From Okeania sp. SIO3I5 (GTDB lineage Bacteria; Cyanobacteriota; Cyanobacteriia; Cyanobacteriales; Microcoleaceae): DNA of 39,384 bases. Positions 1 to 8,129 of this stretch are shown here, piece after piece (the stretch's first letter is position 1; every line of letters starts with the position of its first letter). The DNA lies in NCBI RefSeq assembly GCF_010672085.1, contig NZ_JAAHHT010000003.1, positions 69,664 to 109,047 on the forward strand. The letters run 5' to 3'. The translations under genes were made by a program, and so were the position numbers. The notes under the pieces are model-generated. The model had not been told where the DNA came from. It saw only the letters and a program-made list of their open reading frames with translations, and made no database searches.

Positions 1-300
1 CGTCAGATTTTTTCCGAGAATTTTGCTTTTCCAACTCAAAGCAAGAAGTAAGATTTTTTCGTAGGGGTTTGGTTTCCAAACCTACCCCAATAATCCAGAA
101 TAAATCAGAAATTCGTCAGATTTTTTCATAGAATTTTGCTTTTCCAACCCAAAGCAATAAAGAACAAAAAAGAAGGAAGTTTTAATATGTTTTTGTAGAG
201 GTTTGCTTTCCCCACCCAAAGCAAGAACTTGCAATTTACAGAACTACCACAACAAAATCCTTAACTGTCTATAGACTCATCTATTTTCTTTATTCCTTCT
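1..300. repeat. Direct repeats with small hairpins, no gene
   Basis: About 45 bases at 1-45 recur at 115-160 with few changes (core CGTCAGATTTTTTC, then AGAATTTTGCTTTTCCAAC), and a weaker third copy lies near 186-232. Between the copies, 65-88 is a foldback (GGGTTTGG / CCAAACC). Similar 'taggrgtttggtytccaaac' text recurs inside the element at 37839-37961, so this is dispersed repeat material. No credible reading frame was seen. Confidence 0.55.
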
Positions 301-360
301 TACCGAAAAATTTTGGTTTAAAGCCTCCCCTTGGATAGGGGATAATAAATAAAAATTTTC
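301..360 (-). repeat. Dispersed repeat, unoccupied copy
   Basis: This 60-base stretch is the inverted counterpart of 3561-3603 joined to 3700-3720. Here the two halves are continuous; at 3.6 kb they are split by a 96-bp element at a TA. It therefore serves as an in-window empty site for that insertion. It carries the 'aagcctcccctt' core that recurs, often reversed, at 25.9 kb, 26.95 kb and in the 35.3-36.5 kb array. Confidence 0.7.
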
Positions 361-394
361 ATGATTAGTCAATCCTATCAGTTTCAAGGAGAGG

Positions 395-448
395 TCATTA
401 TTCATTATTCATTATTCATTATTCATTATTCATTATTCATTATTCATT
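395..448. repeat. Heptamer microsatellite (CATTATT)n
   Basis: About seven tandem copies of a 7-bp unit (CATTATT) lie just beyond the 3' end of the YwqG-like gene. Short tandem heptamers of this sort (STRR) are known from filamentous cyanobacteria. Others in this window have different sequences but keep the 7-bp period. Confidence 0.8.
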
Positions 449-464
449 GTTGAACTCTTCCTTG

Positions 465-1280
465 TTAATGACAATCCCAATTATAAAGAACTTTAGAAAA
501 ATCTAACGCTTTTAATTTAGACGGTTTAATAAAAAAATTACCAATTCCTACATCTCCCCAACAGATATCATTTGCTTCACCATGACGTCCATAATCTGAA
601 TCAATTTGCAATAACAAAATATAATCTTCATATTCAGGATTGAAACAACGAGGATCATCTTGAACAAAATTAGGATAACCCCCTACCTGATGCACAATTT
701 CATCAATCCAAAAATACTGACAATACCATGTATCGTAAACGTCTAATAAACCATCATCCTTAAAATTAGGAAAATGTCGATCAAAAGCTGCATCATTTAT
801 ATTTATAGGTGCATAATAATGGGTATAACTTAAGTTAAACTCACCTTGTATAGGAGTGTATATATCCTGATCCTCTTCTAAAAAATCAAAATATGTTACT
901 AAATTATTAACGTTTTCGATAATTCGATCAAAATATATAATTTTGAAGCCATCTTGATTAGTTTGATCATCACAATCTAAACCATACATATCATCATTAC
1001 TATCTATATAAAATTGTAAAATTCCTTGAGCAGGAAAATTATCCAACCGAGGCATTTCTGAAAAATTAAGTTGTGCTAAAAATTTTAAATATTCACCCTC
1101 TTGGTTAGTGGGATAATCAATTGTTCGAGGTAAATAAGGAAGTCCTCCAAATTTACTTTGCCACCATTGGGTTGAATTAGGTTTAATATCAATTTTTAAA
1201 TAAGGTTTAATGGTATTAGCGATCGCTTCATGGTAAGTTTCTAACGCTTCAGGTAAGTTTATATCAAGTGAGGATTTCAT
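465..1280 (-). CDS. YwqG-like DUF1963 protein
   Basis: Protein of 271 residues. Family features seen: a WWQSKFGGLPYLP segment near residues 38-50, a central FLAQLNF (about 66-72) followed by GILQFYID (about 85-92), and an acidic, aromatic C-terminal half with VGGYPNFVQDDPR and LLLQIDSD. These are typical of the DUF1963/YwqG family, which is widespread in bacteria and has no settled biochemical role. There is no signal peptide or membrane segment, so it should be cytosolic. The ATG at 1280 follows an AGGA about ten bases upstream. It is divergent from the SirB1-like gene at 1503 and followed by a heptamer tract. Family assignment is confident; function is unknown. Confidence 0.85.
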   Translation of the reverse strand: MKSSLDINLPEALETYHEAIANTIKPYLKIDIKPNSTQWWQSKFGGLPYLPRTIDYPTNQEGEYLKFLAQLNFSEMPRLDNFPAQGILQFYIDSNDDMYGLDCDDQTNQDGFKIIYFDRIIENVNNLVTYFDFLEEDQDIYTPIQGEFNLSYTHYYAPININDAAFDRHFPNFKDDGLLDVYDTWYCQYFWIDEIVHQVGGYPNFVQDDPRCFNPEYEDYILLLQIDSDYGRHGEANDICWGDVGIGNFFIKPSKLKALDFSKVLYNWDCH

Positions 1281-1458
1281 AATTAGGTAGTCCTATAGAT
1301 GTGGTGATAAAATTATGGTGAGGTAATTAGCTAACGCTTTGGTATAACTCTTGACTTATCCAAGTGAAAAATAATTTTAATTATAATTAGGTACTAATAG
1401 ACTTCTCCAAAAATGAAAAATAAAATCAATTATTATCCATAAATTATCAATTATTCCC

Positions 1459-1497
1459 CCCTATTCCCTATTCCCTATTCCCTATTCCCTATTCCCT
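1459..1497. repeat. Heptamer microsatellite (CCCTATT)n abutting a start codon
   Basis: Five full CCCTATT units plus CCCT, ending five bases before the ATG at 1503. No purine-rich Shine-Dalgarno sequence fits between the tract and the start codon. Slippage here would change the leader of the gene at 1503 directly. Confidence 0.85.
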
Positions 1498-1502
1498 GCT
1501 AT

Positions 1503-2327
1503 ATGAATTATTCTCAATATCGACAATTATTTGAATTAGAAATTAACAAATCTGATGAAAAAATAGATTTAGCAAAAGCAGCTCTTTATTTAGCTTTAGA
1601 AGATGACAGAAAATTTGACCCCGATGAGTATCTAAATGCTCTTGATACAATGGCCAATGAAGTCCAAGAAACATTACCTGAAGCTCCATATCCTTTACGA
1701 ATAATTAAGACTATAAACAACTATCTTTATAATGATTTAGGTTTTATTGGCAATACCATTGATTATTATGACCCCAGGAATAGTTTTCTGAATCAGGTAA
1801 TTGACAGACGTACTGGAATTCCGATTACTTTATCCCTAATTTATCTGGAAATTGCTAAAAGAATAAATTTTCCCATGGTGGGTATTGGAATGCCAGGACA
1901 TTTCTTAATTCGACCTAATTTTGAAGAAGCTGGTATATATGTAGATGCTTTTAACCAAGGTGAAATTCTGTTTCCTCAAGATTGTCAAGAAAAGTTGGCC
2001 AAAATTTATAGTCAACCAGTGGAACTACAACCTCAGTTTTTGGCAACTGTAAGTAATAAGCAGTTTTTAGTACGAATGTTGACAAATCTTAAAGCAATTT
2101 ATTTGAATCGAAATGAGGGGTTAAAAGCTATTGGAGTCATCGATCGAATTCTACTATTATTTCCAAATGCAGTTATGGAAAAGCGAGACAGAGGTGTATT
2201 ATATTATCAACTAAATCTTTGGGCAGAAGCTCGTCAAGATTTAGAAAGTTATTTGGTGAATTTTTCTCAAGCCGATGATATAGAGATAATTAGACAATTA
2301 CTGACTAAAATTAGTCAAAATCTATAA
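1503..2327 (+). CDS. SirB1-like transglutaminase-fold/TPR protein
   Basis: Protein of 274 residues. The N-terminal two thirds matches the SirB1/transglutaminase-core type 2 family: FIGNTIDYYDPRNSFLNQV (about 80-98), then RTGIPITLSLIYLEIAKR and GIGMPGHFLIRP, containing the family histidine. The C-terminal third (from about 185) is helical and TPR-like (LKAIYLNRNEGLKAIGVIDR and LNLWAEARQDLESYL). The family is common in cyanobacteria and proteobacteria; its substrate is not established. No signal peptide. The ATG at 1503 lacks a visible ribosome binding site because a pyrimidine heptamer tract ends five bases upstream. It is followed by 292 bases of AT-rich DNA without a gene. Confidence 0.85.
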   Translation: MNYSQYRQLFELEINKSDEKIDLAKAALYLALEDDRKFDPDEYLNALDTMANEVQETLPEAPYPLRIIKTINNYLYNDLGFIGNTIDYYDPRNSFLNQVIDRRTGIPITLSLIYLEIAKRINFPMVGIGMPGHFLIRPNFEEAGIYVDAFNQGEILFPQDCQEKLAKIYSQPVELQPQFLATVSNKQFLVRMLTNLKAIYLNRNEGLKAIGVIDRILLLFPNAVMEKRDRGVLYYQLNLWAEARQDLESYLVNFSQADDIEIIRQLLTKISQNL

Positions 2328-2634
2328 CTGAAACAAAAGTTAAAGGGCAAAATTTAAAAATCTAAAGTAAGATAATCTGAGCAACTAAGCTTTAATTAAT
2401 CATGATTTTACGTGATTATTTTATACCCAGGAATATAACAAAAAAATCAGGTCTCAAGATTCATTTTTTAAGCAGATGAAAAAAATTAACTTCAGTATTT
2501 TAAGACACTGGTTTCAACAGTCGGTACTGATAACTGAAAAAGTGGGGAACCTAATATCAGATATTTCAGACTTCAGACACAAGAGCAAAAAAACATTCAA
2601 CAAATTTAATTATTAAATTGTGAGGAATAGCAGA

Positions 2635-3282
2635 ATGAAAAGCATTTTAAATTTAGGGGCATCGGTAAAAAAATTATTTCAATTTTCTGGTTTAAATAAA
2701 AGATTATCAAAGCTTTTCTATATTTCTTTGGCAGGAATTTTGACAATTATTTCTAGTATTTTAATCTTCACTTCTCAACCAGCAAATGCGATAGATGAAA
2801 TTAAAATCACTTATGAATCAATTAATATACCTATAGCTATTTCTGATTTAGAAAAATTTGCCAATACAGGAGAACAGTCTGAGCAACTAAAATCACTATT
2901 TTTAACAGCGAATGCTAGTGAAGAAGATATTAGTAGAGTTCGGGAAATTTTAAGTTATAAATTAGAAGTTAAACCAGATTTTGTGAATAAATTATTAGAA
3001 TCACGATATGGTGAACTTGCTATTGAAGAATTTAGTCGTTATTTTTCTCCAAATAGTGATGTATCTCAAATAAGTAAGGATATTATTGATGCAATTAATA
3101 ACATTATTGCTGATGGAGAAATATCATTTTTAGAACTGGTACAAAAGTTTAAATGGACGGATAGAATTGTCATTGATGCTAAAGGTATTGAAACATTTTT
3201 TGTACAGGCTATAGAATTGGCTAAAAGAGGGTTAGATTTTGTGAGAGAACAGCCACAGGTACAAAAAATAGTTTGCCAATAA
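2635..3282 (+). CDS. Exported DUF1400-domain protein
   Basis: Protein of 215 residues from ATG 2635. A GTG at 2620 would add five residues, but 'tgagga' at 2621-2626 sits well as the ribosome binding site for the ATG. A basic start and a hydrophobic stretch (LFYISLAGILTIISSILIF) are followed by SQPANA, a likely signal peptidase cut. The mature part (IKITYESINIPIAISDLEKFANTGE, SRYGELAIEEFSRYF, DGEISFLELVQKFKW) matches DUF1400, a cyanobacterial domain usually found before an alpha/beta-hydrolase domain. No hydrolase domain follows here, so this is either a stand-alone DUF1400 protein or a shortened relative. Predicted location: periplasm or thylakoid lumen. Function is unknown. Confidence 0.8.
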   Translation: MKSILNLGASVKKLFQFSGLNKRLSKLFYISLAGILTIISSILIFTSQPANAIDEIKITYESINIPIAISDLEKFANTGEQSEQLKSLFLTANASEEDISRVREILSYKLEVKPDFVNKLLESRYGELAIEEFSRYFSPNSDVSQISKDIIDAINNIIADGEISFLELVQKFKWTDRIVIDAKGIETFFVQAIELAKRGLDFVREQPQVQKIVCQ

Positions 3283-3365
3283 TTATTTGTTTTGTTGTCA
3301 GAATTTAGCTATTAGCAGTCGGCTAGAGCGCAATAATATCCTACTTTTAAGAAAGGAGTTTAAAT

Positions 3366-3846
3366 AGGGCTTGCTGATTAATATAAAAGCTGATTAATAT
3401 AAAAGTATTGACAGATAAAAATTTTAGGCTTTTAAGAGTGAAAAAAAAAGGCGCAACTTTTGAAGCAAGAGTCACCAAAAAGTTAGGTTCAACAATTAAT
3501 AATTAATAATGAATAATTAATAATTACTTCTCCTTGAAAAGAATAGGATTGACTCCTGAATGAAAATTTTTATTTATTATCCCCTATCCAAGGGGAGGCT
3601 TTACAGCGCTTTTCAGATGGATGAACCACATCGTCAGAACCAAAACCCGGACGTTCCATGGAACGTCCCTACTGTGGTTTACTGAAATGAAAACTGCTGT
3701 AAACCAAAATTTTTCGGTAAAAGGCAGAATAATTTCAGAAAAATCAAGGGATAAAATATCTAACTACCTCCTCTAAATTCCTCGTTCCTCCTGACTCCTA
3801 ACTCCTGACTCCTAACCCTACCATACATACTTTTTCAGCAAGCCCT
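3366..3846. repeat. MITE-like element, family A (AGGGCTTGCTGA ends)
   Basis: Perfect 12-base terminal inverted repeats, AGGGCTTGCTGA at 3366-3377 and TCAGCAAGCCCT at 3835-3846, flanked by AAAT on both sides (likely 4-bp target duplication). The left end continues with 'attgacagataaa', also seen at the 26491 end of another copy. The 481-bp interior carries no transposase, but holds the dispersed repeat also present at 301-360, a second nested element (3604-3699) and CTCCTRA heptamers near 3786-3816. Probably non-autonomous; the parent IS family cannot be told from the ends alone. Confidence 0.75.
3604..3699. repeat. MITE-like element, family B, TA target duplication
   Basis: A 96-bp element with imperfect inverted ends of about 27 bases (CAGCGCTTTTCA... 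and ...TGAAAACTGCTG), flanked by TA at 3602-3603 and 3700-3701. The copy at 301-360 shows the same flanks with a single TA, so this is an insertion. The centre, 3649-3668, is a perfect 20-base palindrome around CCATGG. TA duplication and CAG..CTG ends fit the IS630/Tc1-mariner class. A second copy lies at 31705-31883. Confidence 0.85.
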
Positions 3847-4150
3847 AAATAAATATAGACAAATATAGACTTTAACAACTTTTGTATGTAGTAAAATTTA
3901 ATTCTGACTTGATTAATACAGCTTTGAACCTACACCAAAAGCAATAGCTGAATTGCGAAGTTTCGACCAAATAAGGCTAGCTAATAGCTGATGGCTGAAT
4001 GCTTACGTTTTGTTTGAGGGAATGGGGAGGTAGGGAGATGGGGAAATTGAATATTGAAGTAGTTATGGTTCACCAATTAACAATTACCTTTTCTTAAAAA
4101 TAAGAGGATTGACTTTCAATCTAAATTATTTAATTATTAATCATTAATTA

Positions 4151-4381
4151 TTGCTCTGCTGATTAAAGATTAAAGCATTTTATAGATAAAGGTTTTAGCA
4201 ATTTTAAGTCGTGAAAAAGTATCAGTTTTTTGGTGAAAAGAGCTGCATAAAGTGAGGACTTTGGGGTAAGTATGGCATAGAAAAATCAAGGAAAAATTAT
4301 TTCTCCTACTTTACCCTGTCTTCCCAAACTTCCCAAACTTCCCACCCTCCCCAGACTTTTTTGCTTTTTTCAGCAAGCCCT
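4151..4381. repeat. Degenerate family A element
   Basis: The right end TCAGCAAGCCCT (4370-4381) is intact; the left end (CTCTGCTGATTAAAG near 4154) is decayed. AATTA lies outside both ends. The left interior ('agataaaggttttagc') resembles the 26.5 kb copy. Another partial left end begins near 4394 (GGCTTGCTGGTTAAC, then 'attgacaggtaaaggct'). The whole 3283-4764 interval is therefore stacked family A material, with no gene seen. Confidence 0.5.
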
Positions 4382-4764
4382 AATTATTAACTATGGCTTG
4401 CTGGTTAACTATAATATTGACAGGTAAAGGCTAAAGCTTTTTTTATTCAAAAATAGTACCAGCGTTTGGGATTGAAAAACACTAAAACTTAGCATTTTAG
4501 GCAGAATAATTAGCAGAAAAATTACTCTGACAATTCTTACTACTATCTTAAGCCTTCAGCTATTAGCTAGGTTTTAGTTTTCCATAAAAGCTTGATCAAT
4601 TATCTTACTATGAAAGTCGGCTCCCTAGCTCTTAAAATCTGTATTTATAAGGTTGAGTGCCTTTTTAGGTATTGAAAAAGTAGGCCTGTTTCAGCTTTTC
4701 AGGCTCAAAAAGTTAGCATTTTTGGCGCATTGATTTTTGGGCAAAAAAATTACTCCCCTACTCC

Positions 4765-5220
4765 CTAATTATGATAATATTGCTCTTCTGCTACTCTTTT
4801 CAAGCGTCTTAGTTGAGCTTCCATATCTGCTTTTGTCCAGGAAGCAGCAAACTGATTAAAACCAAATTTTATTATAGGATTAGGTATCTCAAATTCAAAA
4901 CGATTTAATAAACGAGTACCTTCAGGTTCAGGTTGACATTCCCAGCGATCGCTACCTTGGAAAAAACCCTGAAATTCCCAAACAATTAAACCAGGTTCTC
5001 TTTCAGCGACAACACTATATAGAGAGGGTTGTAAAAAAGGAATATTTATTATGAATCTACTACGACTTCCCACAAATGTATCCCAGTTACCCACAACTTC
5101 ACAACGTAGCATTGGATTTAACCACTTGTGCATGAGAATGTTATCCGTAATACAACGTTCTACAATAGTCGCGCTGGCACGAATTAAAATATTTTGCTCG
5201 AAAACTTGACTAAATGGCAT
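4765..5220 (-). CDS. SRPBCC-family lipid/ligand-binding fold protein
   Basis: Protein of 151 residues from the ATG at 5220. An upstream in-frame ATG at 5244 gives 159, but GAGGG lies five bases before the 5220 start and there is nothing comparable before 5244. The sequence has the START/Bet v1-like pattern: an N-terminal strand and helix (VFEQNILIRASATIVERCITD), a central GSRSRFIINIPFLQP, then GLIVWEFQGFFQGSDRWECQ, LLNRFEFEIPNP, and a long C-terminal helix (FAASWTKADMEAQLRRLKRV). Conserved cyanobacterial proteins of this type are usually annotated only as SRPBCC family; no ligand can be assigned. It is divergent from the channel gene at 5298 across a short shared promoter region. Confidence 0.8.
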   Translation of the reverse strand: MPFSQVFEQNILIRASATIVERCITDNILMHKWLNPMLRCEVVGNWDTFVGSRSRFIINIPFLQPSLYSVVAEREPGLIVWEFQGFFQGSDRWECQPEPEGTRLLNRFEFEIPNPIIKFGFNQFAASWTKADMEAQLRRLKRVAEEQYYHN

Positions 5221-5297
5221 TGTTACCCTCAAGCTATTAGACATATAAGGGCAATCTGATGATTGCTAATTAACACTCACATTAACCCAAGAAAACC

Positions 5298-6953
5298 ATG
5301 AATGGCACTTGGCTAAGTATTACACAATCAATCAACCTCAGTGACCCAATTCAGGCTAATCCAATCTTAGCCTCAGATATTTTGGCACAAACTCCAGCAA
5401 ATCCTGTAGATATAATGTCCCAAAATTTCAACAAAATCTTAATTTTGGACATAGTAACAGCAATCGCAATTCTAGTTGTAGGCTGGATAGTGGCAGGAGT
5501 TATTTCTAGCATAATTGGAGGACTATTCAAGAAGACTAATATAGATAACAAAATTGCTGGTTGGGTAACAGGTAGTCAGGAACAAGGTCAGAATTTACCT
5601 GTGGAGAAATGGATATCCTCTGTGGTGTTCTGGATCATTATGATCTTTGTTCTGATAGCCTTTTTTGACAAGCTCAACCTCACAGCAGTTTCTGAACCTC
5701 TAAATGCCTTCCTGACAGAAATAACTAGCTTCTTACCTAGTATAGCTGCTGCCCTAATTTGGCTAGGTATTGCCTGGATAGTGGCAACTATAGCTAAATT
5801 AGCAGTTAGCAGAGGACTTAGAACATTTGGTTTAGATGACCGTCTGAATCAGCAAGTTAATGATGGACGAGCAGAAGGTCAAGTAAATATTAGCGATACA
5901 ATTGCTAATGCCATCTATTGGCTGATTTTCTTGCTATTTTTGCCAGTAATCCTGGAAGCTTTGCAACTACAGATTGCTCTAGAACCTGTTCAAAACATGG
6001 TAGATCAAATCTTACAAGCTCTGCCCAGGATGCTTAAGGCTGTTATTGTGGCTACAGTTGGTTGGTTACTCGCTACTGTGGTTAAGAAAGTTGTTACTAA
6101 TCTACTTGCTGCTACTGGTGTAGACCAAATGGGTAGTAGGTTGGGTATGAGTCAAACCAGTGGTAGTCAAAATCTTTCTGGGATTATTGGTACAGTTGTT
6201 TATGTATTGATATTGATTCCTGTAGCGATTATAGCTCTGGATGCTCTGGATATTGACGCAATTACTACTCCAGCAGTAGCAATGCTCAACAATATTTTGA
6301 CATTTGTCCCCAAAATCTTTGCGGCTGTTGTCTTTATTGTTATTGCTTACTTTGTTGGTCAATTTGTTAAAGATTTGATTACTAATCTTCTGACGAGTAT
6401 TGGTTTTAATAATCTTTTCAATTGGCTTGGTTTAACTTCGACTCCACCATCTTCTTCATCTAGTGACCCAAATGCAACTGTACTTCAGGGTGGACCTGGT
6501 AGTACGCGGACTCCATCACAAATTGCTGGTCTTGTAGCTTTTGTGGGGATTCTCCTTTTTGCTGCGGTTTCAGCTACTCAAATTATGGAACTTGAGGCTC
6601 TAAGTTTAATCGTCAATCGGTTAATCTTTATTGCTGGTCAGGTTCTTTACGGTTTAGTAGTATTGGCTATAGGTCTATATTTAGCTAATCTTGCTTATAA
6701 CTTAATTACCAGTTCTGGTGGTTCCCAAGCTAAACTTTTGGGTCAGCTTGCTCGGATTGGAATTATAGTATTAGTGTCAGCTATGGCTCTGCAACAAATG
6801 GGTATTGCTCCTAGTATAGTAAATTTAGCTTTTGGGCTTTTCATGGGAGCAATGGCAGTTGCTATTGCTCTGGCTTTTGGTTTGGGAGGAAGAGATATTG
6901 CTTCTGCTCAAATTCAAGAATGGCTAGAACAGTTTAAAACTAATAAGAAATAG
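5298..6953 (+). CDS. Mechanosensitive channel family protein with repeated TM helices
   Basis: Protein of 551 residues with about eleven hydrophobic segments, near residues 47-77, 106-127, 145-170, 203-223, 246-268, 296-317, 338-360, 410-432, 443-469, 482-500 and 508-532. Several repeat the pattern of a helix followed by a glycine-rich turn and a basic or asparagine-rich loop (VVGWIVAGVISSIIGGLF; TVGWLLATVVKKVVTNLL; VIAYFVGQFVKDLITNLL). This is the 'conserved TM helix' repeat of small-conductance mechanosensitive channel relatives (CmpX-like). The C-terminal GLFMGAMAVAIALAFGLGGRD resembles the MscS pore helix, but the large MscS cytoplasmic beta domain is absent. Inner-membrane role in osmotic response is inferred from family. 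A serine- and proline-rich loop lies near residues 383-406. Confidence 0.85.
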   Translation: MNGTWLSITQSINLSDPIQANPILASDILAQTPANPVDIMSQNFNKILILDIVTAIAILVVGWIVAGVISSIIGGLFKKTNIDNKIAGWVTGSQEQGQNLPVEKWISSVVFWIIMIFVLIAFFDKLNLTAVSEPLNAFLTEITSFLPSIAAALIWLGIAWIVATIAKLAVSRGLRTFGLDDRLNQQVNDGRAEGQVNISDTIANAIYWLIFLLFLPVILEALQLQIALEPVQNMVDQILQALPRMLKAVIVATVGWLLATVVKKVVTNLLAATGVDQMGSRLGMSQTSGSQNLSGIIGTVVYVLILIPVAIIALDALDIDAITTPAVAMLNNILTFVPKIFAAVVFIVIAYFVGQFVKDLITNLLTSIGFNNLFNWLGLTSTPPSSSSSDPNATVLQGGPGSTRTPSQIAGLVAFVGILLFAAVSATQIMELEALSLIVNRLIFIAGQVLYGLVVLAIGLYLANLAYNLITSSGGSQAKLLGQLARIGIIVLVSAMALQQMGIAPSIVNLAFGLFMGAMAVAIALAFGLGGRDIASAQIQEWLEQFKTNKK

Positions 6954-7432
6954 TAGTTAAAGAAGCGGTCAGCGGTCAGCAGAATTTTTTTTTGACGCCC
7001 TCGAAGGAGGTTTACAATCCGACCCAACTATATACTGCTTGGGATTGTCGTGAATTTTAAGCTTAGTAGACGCTTTTTTGCCTTTCGCCTAGCTGATAGC
7101 TAGTTAAAAGTTCTGACAAAATTTTTTTATCGGAGAGAATGGGGAAAATAAAATATTTTTATTTTCCCCAACTACCAAAACGTTCTTCTCTCAAGTGCGA
7201 GAATATTTTTAAAAATTTCCCCTGCTCCTTACCCTCTACTACATACTCCCTAAATTTTTTACACACCAAAGATACAATTAATTTTGCTTAAACTGATATA
7301 TTCGGCTTAATATAACAAAATAAGCTTTTGAGACATTTTAACCATAAGCCATTTTCATGTAGACTGATCTGATCAGCTCAAAAATATTCAAAAAAATAGG
7401 ATTTTAGATATCAATACTAAAACGATCTAGTT
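6954..7432. other. Non-coding interval with one hairpin
   Basis: The perfect 7-base inverted repeat ACAATCC / GGATTGT at 7014-7048 has a 21-base loop and no T-tract after it, so it is not a clear terminator. The rest is AT-rich, with heptamer-like fragments (AGCGGTC, AGCTGAT). No gene was seen. Confidence 0.5.
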
Positions 7433-8014
7433 ATGACTACAAAAGTATATACAACGGAAGCAGCATTTTTACTCAATATATCGACAGGTAGACTGCGAAT
7501 ACTACTTAAACAAGGCAGAGTAGTAGGAGCTTACAAGGAAGAAAGGTTATGGATGATTCCTCTTAACAGTCGAGGAGTACCGGAAATCATACCCGGTCGT
7601 CGCGGTCCGGAAGGAACCTGGAACAAAGCTGAACGTACAGGGAATACATTTGTTCATGTTCTACGAAAGACTATTGATCAGAACCGAGATAATAAAACTT
7701 CTTATCCAGCAATTGCTGTCAAAGTAGGAGATAAAAAAGATTATTGCCACGCTCTAAAAATTAAGGGACCTTGCCAAATAGTCTATCAGCCACACCAGCC
7801 TAATAGAAGTCAGGCAGGAGGTGCCCGTCTGTGGATTGAGGTCGAGTCGCAACATCAAGTAGAACGAATTTATTTCTCAAATGGAGATTATGGTCCGCCT
7901 CCGGAAGTTAAGGAACAGAGAGAAAAGTCGAAAAGAAAGAGGAAAGAAAAAGAGCAAAAGTCTTCTGAGGAGAAGTGTTCGAGAAAATTACCGAAGTCAA
8001 AAGTCAGGCATTAA
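7433..8014 (+). CDS. Excisionase-type HTH DNA-binding protein, basic C-terminus
   Basis: Protein of 193 residues. Residues 1-45 fit the excisionase/MerR-like helix-turn-helix domain: TTEAAFLLNISTGRLRILLK, then QGRVVGAYKEERLWMIPL, the usual small beta-wing with a tryptophan. A middle segment (about 70-160) with GNTFVHVLRKTI, YPAIAVKVGDKKDYCHALKI and GGARLWIEVES is not recognised. The tail (about 161-193) is strongly basic and lysine-rich. Most proteins with this HTH either help recombinases or are small regulators. No integrase is visible nearby, so a regulator is more likely. It precedes the GTPase pair by 115 bases on the same strand and could control it; that is inference. Confidence 0.7.
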   Translation: MTTKVYTTEAAFLLNISTGRLRILLKQGRVVGAYKEERLWMIPLNSRGVPEIIPGRRGPEGTWNKAERTGNTFVHVLRKTIDQNRDNKTSYPAIAVKVGDKKDYCHALKIKGPCQIVYQPHQPNRSQAGGARLWIEVESQHQVERIYFSNGDYGPPPEVKEQREKSKRKRKEKEQKSSEEKCSRKLPKSKVRH

Positions 8015-8129
8015 GATTTTATAGGCTCAAAACTTTGACGCTACAGTAATTTCAGGAAATTATTTCACGTTACTGTATTAAGATCAGCAATTTAGCCTGA
8101 ATTAATGAAATTGGTATTAACTAAAAAAC

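Noticed and set aside
6102-6362. Antisense open frame inside the mechanosensitive channel gene
   Set aside because: Lies fully inside a well-supported coding gene, has low-complexity Asn/Ser composition and no start signal.
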